From Mesorhizobium sangaii (GTDB taxonomy: Bacteria; Pseudomonadota; Alphaproteobacteria; Rhizobiales; Rhizobiaceae), in the NCBI RefSeq assembly GCF_014207355.1, contig NZ_JACHEF010000002.1, positions 372,001 through 436,000 of the forward strand: a stretch of 64,000 nt of DNA, in the 5' to 3' direction. The notes beneath the pieces were generated by a model that saw nothing but the letters and a program-made list of their open reading frames with translations, had not been told where the DNA came from and ran no database searches. Shown here piece by piece: positions 58,782-64,000 of the stretch. The stretch's first letter is position 1, and each line of letters begins with the position of its first letter. The translations under genes and the position numbers were made by a program.

Positions 58782-59213
58782 ATGCCGCTTCCCGATCCGC
58801 AGCTTGGCCTCGTGATCTCCTACGCGTATCTGTGGCATCATGAGCATCAAGCCGGACAGGATGAAGGTCGGAAGGATCGCCCTTGCGTGATCGTGCTGGC
58901 TGTCGAGCGCGGTGCCGACGGCCTGATCGTAACGGTAGTGCCTATAACACATGTGCAGCCGGCCGACCTGTCGCTGGCGATAGAGTTGCCGCCTGCCGTC
59001 AAACGCCACTTGGGTCTGGATGGCGAGCGCTCATGGGTGATGCTTCACGAAGGCAATCGCTTCGCGTGGCCGGGCTACGATCTTCGTCCGGTGCCGCGCT
59101 CCACCGATCGCTACGACTACGGCCTGCTGCCCCCGCGGCTGTTCTCATCGATGGTAGAGCGGTTCAAGACCATTTGGGAAGCTGGGCGAGGTCTTCAGGT
59201 GCCGCGCGACTGA
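58782..59213 (+). CDS. toxin-like protein with PemK/MazF-type start
   Basis: 143 residues. LGLVISYAYLWHHEHQAGQDEGRKDRPCVIVLAVERGADGLIVTVVPITH resembles the PemK/MazF fold (a Gly-x-V start, K-x-R-P-C/V-x-V and a strand-turn-strand with PITH), but the C-terminal half (LPPAVKRHLGLDGERSWVMLHEGNRFAWPGYDL) is longer than in MazF. MazF-type toxins are ribosome-independent mRNA ribonucleases. Which residues cut RNA here is not certain. Partner of the preceding antitoxin-like gene. Confidence 0.6.
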   Translation: MPLPDPQLGLVISYAYLWHHEHQAGQDEGRKDRPCVIVLAVERGADGLIVTVVPITHVQPADLSLAIELPPAVKRHLGLDGERSWVMLHEGNRFAWPGYDLRPVPRSTDRYDYGLLPPRLFSSMVERFKTIWEAGRGLQVPRD

Positions 59214-59243
59214 TTCATTGCGGCTGCCCGAGCCTACGCGAGG

Positions 59244-59701
59244 CTAACGCCTGCGGACAAAGAGGATGTCGGGCAGGCCTTCCTCGTTGTTGGTGCCGTC
59301 GCCAAAGCCCTCGGCAATGAAGCCATGGCGCTCATAGAAGCGCCGGGCGCCGGTGTTGGCCTGGAAGCAATGCAGCCTGACCACGGGCAGGGCAGCGGTC
59401 GTGTCGATCAGCAACTGGCTGCCGATGCCTTGTCCCGTCCAGGCCGGATCGAGATAGAGCTGCTCCACCCATTCACCACTGACGGCAATGAAGCCGACAA
59501 TGACCTTGCCGGCCTCAGCGACCGTCACCTGCTGCCGTGGCAGCACGACATCGCGGATGAAGCCAAGGTCCTCGTCCGGCGGTGGATGACCGGCATCCAG
59601 TCGAACGAGTTGAGCGCCGCCCGCATGACCTTTGCGATGGTACCTGCATCCGGGTTGATTGCCGGACGCAGCGCGATATCAGCAGGCCGAGTACCGCTCA
59701 T
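59244..59701 (-). pseudogene. GNAT acetyltransferase with an internal frameshift
   Basis: From the ATG at 59701 the frame reads MSGTRPADIALRPAINPD and on to NSFDWMPVIH, a normal GNAT beginning. After that it goes out of frame near 59578-59583. The next frame continues DEDLGFIRDVVLPRQQVTVAEAGKVIVGFIAVS and the acetyl-CoA motif LDPAWTGQGIGSQLL to the stop at 59244. A one-base deletion would explain it. The intact downstream piece (59244-59546) encodes 100 residues that still hold motif A. Treat as broken unless resequencing restores it. Confidence 0.85.
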
Positions 59702-59733
59702 GAGGTGAGCTCAATCCAAAGGGCAGGTCCGCG

Positions 59734-59886
59734 CTTTCCCTTCTCCACTTGTGGAGAAGGTGGCCGAGCGAAGCGAGGTCGGATGAGGGGTGTTACAGCT
59801 GGCAAAGATGGCGACCCGTCCAGCACCCCTCAACCGTCTCGGCGCTGCGCGCCGATCCACCTTCTCCCACAAGGGGAGAAGGAAAG
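59734..59886. repeat. 153-bp inverted repeat between GNAT and asd
   Basis: Arms CTTTCCCTTCTCC and GGAGAAGGAAAG with TTGTGG/CCACAAG-type sequence enclose GGATGAGGGGTG and, in the centre, CGGCGCTGCGCGCCG. A rhizobial family distinct from, but built like, 27637-27755. Confidence 0.85.
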
Positions 59887-59979
59887 GGCGCCCCAAGCCC
59901 GCGACCGCGGGCCGCCGGCTTTCCGGCGCGCCCGCGCAGGGCCCGCCGCGTCAGCGGCGGTGCGGCCCGTAAGCGAGAA

Positions 59980-61014
59980 TCAAGCCGCCTTCTTCTTCGG
60001 CTGGATCAGGCCGCGCTCGACCAGCAGCTCTGCGATCTGCACCGCGTTGAGCGCCGCGCCCTTGCGCAGATTGTCCGCGACGATCCACATCGACAGACCG
60101 TTGTCGATGGTCGAATCCTCGCGGATGCGCGAGATGAAGGTGGCGTCCTCGCCGGCCGATTCCAGCGGGGTGATGTAGCCGCCGTCCTCGCGCTTGTCCA
60201 AGACCTGGCAACCCGGCGCCTCGCGCAGGATATCGCGCGCCTCGTCTGCGGTGATCGGCTTTTCGAACTCGATGTTGACCGCTTCCGAATGGCCGATGAA
60301 CACCGGCACGCGCACGCAGGTCGCCGTCAGCTTGATCTTGGGGTCGAGCATCTTCTTTGTCTCGGCCACCATTTTCCACTCTTCCTTGGTGAAGCCGTCG
60401 TCGAGGAAGACGTCGATATGCGGAATGACGTTGAAGGCGATGCGCTTGGTGAACTTCTTGACGTCGACCTGGTCGGCGACGAACACGGCGCGGGTCTGCG
60501 TGAACAGCTCGTCCATGCCTTCCTTGCCGGCGCCCGACACCGACTGGTAGGTGGCGACGACGACGCGCTTGATGGTGGCGAAATCATGCAGCGGCTTCAG
60601 CGCCACCACCAGCTGCGCCGTCGAGCAGTTCGGGTTGGCGATGATGTTCTTGCGCGTGAACAGCGAGATCGCGTCCGGGTTTACTTCCGGGACGATCAGC
60701 GGCACGTCCTGGTCGTAGCGGAAGGCCGACGAATTATCGATGACGACGCAGCCCTGCTTGCCGATCTTCGGCGACCATTCCTTGGAGACGTTGCCGCCGG
60801 CCGACATGATGCAGATGTCGGTGTCGGAAAAATCATACTGTTCGAGCGCTCTGACCTTCAGCGTGCGGTCGCCGAACGACACTTCGGTGCCCTGGCTGCG
60901 CCGCGAGGCCAGCGCCACAACTTCGCTCACTGGAAAGCCGCGCTCTTCCAGTATGTTGAGCATTTCCCGGCCCACATTGCCCGTGGCGCCGACGATCGCA
61001 ACCTTGAAACTCAT
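59980..61014 (-). CDS. asd: aspartate-semialdehyde dehydrogenase
   Basis: 344 residues. NADP-binding VAIVGATGNVGREML, the catalytic Cys in IANPNCSTAQLVVAL, QSVSGAGKEGMDEL, and the substrate His in RVPVFIGHSEAVNIEFEKP. It makes aspartate semialdehyde for lysine/diaminopimelate, threonine and methionine. The ATG at 61014 starts MSFKVAIVGATG; the frame is open upstream through a gene-free region. Single gene, divergent from the DEAD helicase. Confidence 0.96.
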   Translation of the reverse strand: MSFKVAIVGATGNVGREMLNILEERGFPVSEVVALASRRSQGTEVSFGDRTLKVRALEQYDFSDTDICIMSAGGNVSKEWSPKIGKQGCVVIDNSSAFRYDQDVPLIVPEVNPDAISLFTRKNIIANPNCSTAQLVVALKPLHDFATIKRVVVATYQSVSGAGKEGMDELFTQTRAVFVADQVDVKKFTKRIAFNVIPHIDVFLDDGFTKEEWKMVAETKKMLDPKIKLTATCVRVPVFIGHSEAVNIEFEKPITADEARDILREAPGCQVLDKREDGGYITPLESAGEDATFISRIREDSTIDNGLSMWIVADNLRKGAALNAVQIAELLVERGLIQPKKKAA

Positions 61015-61461
61015 AAAGATCTCCTGTCCCTCTCCGCTCGGTTTTTGGAGAAAACCCGCCGGCCGAAGCGGGTTCCGTCCCCCGGGCCGGACCCGGGAGA
61101 GGGTGGTTAGGCCAAGGGAATCACACCGTTTTGGTGGTGGTTTTGGCCATGGTTTTGCTGGAACGAGAAGACGCGACAACGCGCCCGGCCCAACGATGTG
61201 CATTGTGGCCAGGGAAATCGAATGCAAGAACCGCCATCAAAAGGCCGCGCATCGAAACTGTCCTGTTCGGTGCCGGCTTTTACGCGGTTTGCGTCAAGAG
61301 TCAATTGCCGAGCGACGGGCGCTTTCCCACGTGCCCTGTACAATGGCGGCTGCGCGAAGTACGAACGGCTGGATCGTTCGGCTCGTGGCGCTGTCAGATG
61401 GCGCTCGCCGACGGATGACCCATTGCCGGGCATAAAAGAATCCGAATTCCGAAAGAGTGAG
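61015..61461. other. 447-base gene-free divergent spacer
   Basis: Between asd and the DEAD-box helicase. It contains, near 61029-61105, a CCCTCTCC...GAGAGGG inverted repeat with a CCGGCCGAAGCGGG/CCCGGGCCGGACCC core. No supported gene on either strand. A long leader before a DEAD-box gene is typical of cold-shock-regulated helicases, but I see no cold-box motif I can name. Confidence 0.6.
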
Positions 61462-63339
61462 ATGTCCAACTTCGAAGCTATTGTTCCAGCGCTTGCCAAG
61501 GCGCTGGAAAAACGCGGCTATTCCGAACTGACGCCGGTGCAGAAGGCGGTCCTGGCGCCCGAACTGGGGCAGGCCGATGCGCTGGTGTCGGCGCAGACCG
61601 GCTCCGGCAAGACGGTGGCCTTCGGCCTCGCCTTGGCGCCGACCCTGCTGGGCGACGCGGAGCGCTTTGCCCAGGCCGCGGCGCCGCTGGCGCTGGCGGT
61701 GGCGCCGACACGCGAGCTGGCCTTGCAGGTGACGCGCGAGCTGGAGTGGCTCTACGAGCTGACCGGCGCCACGGTGGCGTCCTGCGTCGGCGGCATGGAC
61801 ATGCGCACCGAGCGGCGGGCGCTGGAGCGCGGCGCCCACATCGTCGTCGGCACGCCCGGCCGCCTGCGCGACCACATCACGCGGCACTCGCTCGACATGT
61901 CGGCGCTCAAGGCCGTGGTGCTCGACGAAGCCGACGAGATGCTCGATCTCGGCTTTCGCGAAGACCTCGAATTCATCCTCGACGCCGCACCGGCCGAGCG
62001 CCGGACGCTGATGTTCTCGGCCACCGTGCCGCGCTCCATCGCCACGCTCGCCCAGGGCTACCAGCGCGATGCCGTGCGCATCTCGGCCGCTGGCGAGGAA
62101 AAGCAGCATCTCGACATCGAATACCGGGCGCTGAGCGTTGCCCAGGCCGACCGCGAGAACGCCATCATCAACGTGCTGCGTTTCTATGAGGCCAAGAACG
62201 CGCTGGTGTTCTGCAACACCCGCGCCGCTGTCAACCATCTCACCGCGCGCTTCAACAACCGCAACTTTTCCGTCGTCGCACTCTCGGGCGAACTCAGCCA
62301 GAACGAGCGCAGCCATGCGCTGCAGGCAATGCGTGACGGCCGCGCCAAGGTCTGCATCGCCACCGACGTCGCGGCGCGCGGCATCGACCTGCCCAATCTC
62401 GAACTGGTGATCCACGCCGACCTGCCGACCAACCCGGAAACGCTGCTGCACCGCAGCGGCCGCACCGGACGCGCCGGCCGCAAGGGCGTCAGCGCGCTGA
62501 TCGTGCCCAACAGCGCCCGCAAGCGCACCGAACGGCTGTTGCAGAACGCCGGGCTCAAGGCGACATGGGCCAGCCCGCCTTCGGCCGACGACGTGCTGCG
62601 CCGCGACGATGAGCGCATCCTTGCCGACCCTGCCTTCAGCGAGCCTGTGAAGGATGAGGAACGCGGCTTCATCGGCGAGCTTCTCGACAAGCATGGCGCC
62701 GAACAGGTGGCCGCCGCCTTCGTGCGCCTGTGCCGTTCCAGCCGCTCGGCGCCCGAGGATCTCATGGAGATCGCACCGTTCACGCCGTCGCGTGAAAAAC
62801 AGGCGGGCGAAAACTTCGCACGCCGGGACGAGGCGCCCAGCCGCCGCGAGGATTTCGGCGCCAGCGTCTGGTTCTCGCTGTCGATCGGACGCCGGCAGAA
62901 TGCCGAGCCGCGCTGGCTGATTCCGATGCTGTGCCGTGCCGGAAGCATCAGCAAGCGCGAGATCGGCGCCATCAAGATGCAGCCCGAAGAGACCTTCGTG
63001 CAGATCGCGGCGGATTGGGCCGACCGCTTCCTGGCGGCGATCGGTCCCGACCGCAAATTGCAGAACAACATCGTCGTGAAGCGGCTCGACGGCACGCCCG
63101 ACCTGTCGCGGGCCGGCTATCAGCCGCCAAGCCCGGACAAGAAACCACATCGCGGCAAGGCGCCTTTCGACCCGAACGCGCCGAAGCGCAAATTCGAGAA
63201 GCGTGCACCGGCACCGACATCGGCTGATCAGCGCCCCGCCGCATTCGAGGCAAAGCCGTGGGCCAAAAAGCCGGGCAAGCCGAAGTTCGAAAACACTGGC
63301 GCGCCGAAGCACAAAAAGGCCAAGAAGCGTCCCTCGTAA
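61462..63339 (+). CDS. DEAD-box RNA helicase with C-terminal DbpA-like RNA-binding domain
   Basis: 625 residues. Motifs in order: Q region GYSELTPVQKAVL, I AQTGSGKT, Ia PTREL, II VLDEADEML, III FSATVPRS, IV LVFCNTRA, V TDVAARGID, VI HRSGRTGRAGR. Residues about 470-545 (SVWFSLSIGRRQNAEPRWLIPMLCRAGSISKREIGAIK) are a DbpA-like RRM that binds 23S rRNA in DbpA. The tail is Lys/Pro-rich. A role in ribosome assembly or cold adaptation is likely. ATG at 61462 with AAAGAGTGAG upstream. Confidence 0.93.
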   Translation: MSNFEAIVPALAKALEKRGYSELTPVQKAVLAPELGQADALVSAQTGSGKTVAFGLALAPTLLGDAERFAQAAAPLALAVAPTRELALQVTRELEWLYELTGATVASCVGGMDMRTERRALERGAHIVVGTPGRLRDHITRHSLDMSALKAVVLDEADEMLDLGFREDLEFILDAAPAERRTLMFSATVPRSIATLAQGYQRDAVRISAAGEEKQHLDIEYRALSVAQADRENAIINVLRFYEAKNALVFCNTRAAVNHLTARFNNRNFSVVALSGELSQNERSHALQAMRDGRAKVCIATDVAARGIDLPNLELVIHADLPTNPETLLHRSGRTGRAGRKGVSALIVPNSARKRTERLLQNAGLKATWASPPSADDVLRRDDERILADPAFSEPVKDEERGFIGELLDKHGAEQVAAAFVRLCRSSRSAPEDLMEIAPFTPSREKQAGENFARRDEAPSRREDFGASVWFSLSIGRRQNAEPRWLIPMLCRAGSISKREIGAIKMQPEETFVQIAADWADRFLAAIGPDRKLQNNIVVKRLDGTPDLSRAGYQPPSPDKKPHRGKAPFDPNAPKRKFEKRAPAPTSADQRPAAFEAKPWAKKPGKPKFENTGAPKHKKAKKRPS

Positions 63340-63456
63340 GACCTGGGGGCCGGCTTCACCTGCCCGCAAGACGTCGGGCTGCATCCTAATGCGGCCTTGC
63401 CCATAGGCGCGACCGTGTGTCACATCTTGGCCGGGACGTGGCGAGAGGGGCAGGAT

Positions 63457-64000
63457 ATGCGCGGCGAAGTGCTTCACTATGACGAGGAGCAGGGCTTCGG
63501 CTTCATCACCGGAGCCGACGGCAATCGCTACACCTTCACCCGCGAGAACCTGCGCCGGGAAACCGCCATGCCCAAGGGCACGGCCGTCGAGTTCCAGCCG
63601 GGCGGCGGGCAGGCGCGCGACGTCTTTTCGATCGCCACCCAGACCGCAGCCCCTGCCGTCGACGCCAACATGAGCGCCGCGCAGCCTCAAGCCGGCAAAC
63701 CGGCTGCGGCCGGTGCACCCCAGGCCCAGCATTTCGGCCGCTCTTCCGAGCCTGCCGAACCCACCGATTTGTGGGGCTATTTCTGGCGCGGCGTGACGCG
63801 GAACTACTTCAACTTCGCCGGCCGCGCACGGCGCAAGGAATATTGGGGCTACTGCCTGTTTTGGACGGTTTGCCTGCTGATCATCGGTGGCATCGGCCTG
63901 TTCACCGATACGGATATGGGCCATTTCGACAGCGACGTATCGGCGGCGGTGACCGTTGGCCTGTGCGGCACCTTCCTGCTCGCGACATTTCTGCCCAGCC
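63457..64000 (+). CDS. cold-shock-like and DUF805 fusion protein, 3' end outside the window
   Basis: The frame runs from the ATG at 63457 past base 64000 (181 codons seen). Residues 1-50 look like a cold-shock-domain strand set (MRGEVLHYDEEQGFGFITGADGNRYTFTREN), then a Pro/Ala/Gln linker (about 65-100), then DUF805: LWGYFWRGVTRNYFNFAGRARRKEYWGYCLFWTVCLLIIGGIGLF and a second hydrophobic segment. GAGAGGGGCAGGAT lies upstream. A nucleic-acid-binding-like domain on a membrane domain is unusual; the function is unknown. Confidence 0.85.
   Translation, partial: MRGEVLHYDEEQGFGFITGADGNRYTFTRENLRRETAMPKGTAVEFQPGGGQARDVFSIATQTAAPAVDANMSAAQPQAGKPAAAGAPQAQHFGRSSEPAEPTDLWGYFWRGVTRNYFNFAGRARRKEYWGYCLFWTVCLLIIGGIGLFTDTDMGHFDSDVSAAVTVGLCGTFLLATFLPS

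Overview
The window is an ordinary-looking, high-GC, gene-dense stretch of an alphaproteobacterial chromosome. It most resembles the order Hyphomicrobiales and probably the genus Mesorhizobium. The reasons are the mdh-sucCDAB-lpdA operon, an Omp19-type lipoprotein, IalB, DUF1127 and DUF2794 proteins, the dapF-mtaB-ftsY-yciB order, and several families of short palindromic intergenic repeats typical of rhizobia. The order-level assignment is firm; the genus is an inference. I see no rRNA, tRNA, insertion sequence, prophage or CRISPR array.

Layout. 1-2.3 kb: a TraB/GumN-like protein cut by the window edge, a DUF2867 gene, the decayed tail of a second TraB/GumN gene, and a Pro/Ala-rich membrane protein. 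2.3-14.2 kb (minus strand): a TCA-cycle operon in the order mdh, sucC, cupin, DUF1579, sucD, sucA, sucB, DUF4241, secreted protein, SDR, lpdA. It encodes malate dehydrogenase, succinyl-CoA synthetase and the complete 2-oxoglutarate dehydrogenase complex, with five accessory genes inserted. 14.4-18.3 kb: GNAT, zapE, omp19, a metallo-beta-lactamase-fold hydrolase and a DUF1328 peptide. 18.4-25.4 kb: dapF-mtaB-ftsY-yciB, then flavin, tautomerase and gluconolactonase-like genes. 25.8-28.4 kb: a DUF1127 peptide and the cytochrome c maturation genes ccmA, ccmB, ccmD and ccmG, with no ccmC in its usual slot. 28.6-31.3 kb: acnA, divergent from ccmA across a spacer holding an Irr/ICE-like box. 31.4-46 kb: ceramidase-like, DUF1223, DUF2794, GNAT, Bax-inhibitor-1-like, a YbbA/YbbP-type ABC exporter with a divergent SGNH esterase, thpR, a low-molecular-weight phosphatase, phhB, ialB, a Met-rich periplasmic protein, and rlmN with two coupled membrane paralogues. 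46-55.7 kb: LysE/argG, a lytic transglycosylase, a frameshifted amine oxidase, a zinc metallopeptidase, a CPBP protease, and ffh-chorismate mutase-rpsP. 55.8-64 kb: SRPBCC, DoxX and bestrophin genes, a Phd-type toxin-antitoxin candidate, a frameshifted GNAT gene, asd, a DEAD-box helicase, and a truncated cold-shock-like/DUF805 fusion.

The least explained material is between the genes. (i) Two inverted arrays are built of an 8-bp unit in which nearly every unit starts with a stop codon; they abut the stop codons of sucD, acnA and the ceramidase gene. (ii) Two copies of a palindromic element carry a compensatory base-pair change in one stem. (iii) One repeat supplies both the end of ccmA and the ribosome-binding site of ccmB. 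(iv) A toxin-antitoxin-like pair has four 9-bp direct repeats laid over its predicted promoter. (v) A strong minus-strand terminator with no gene behind it may mark a small RNA. (vi) Three genes carry apparent frameshifts, one of them a 16-bp tandem duplication at the start of a CPBP protease. None of these amounts to a clearly new multi-gene system. I judge (i), (iii) and (iv) the best candidates for something undescribed.
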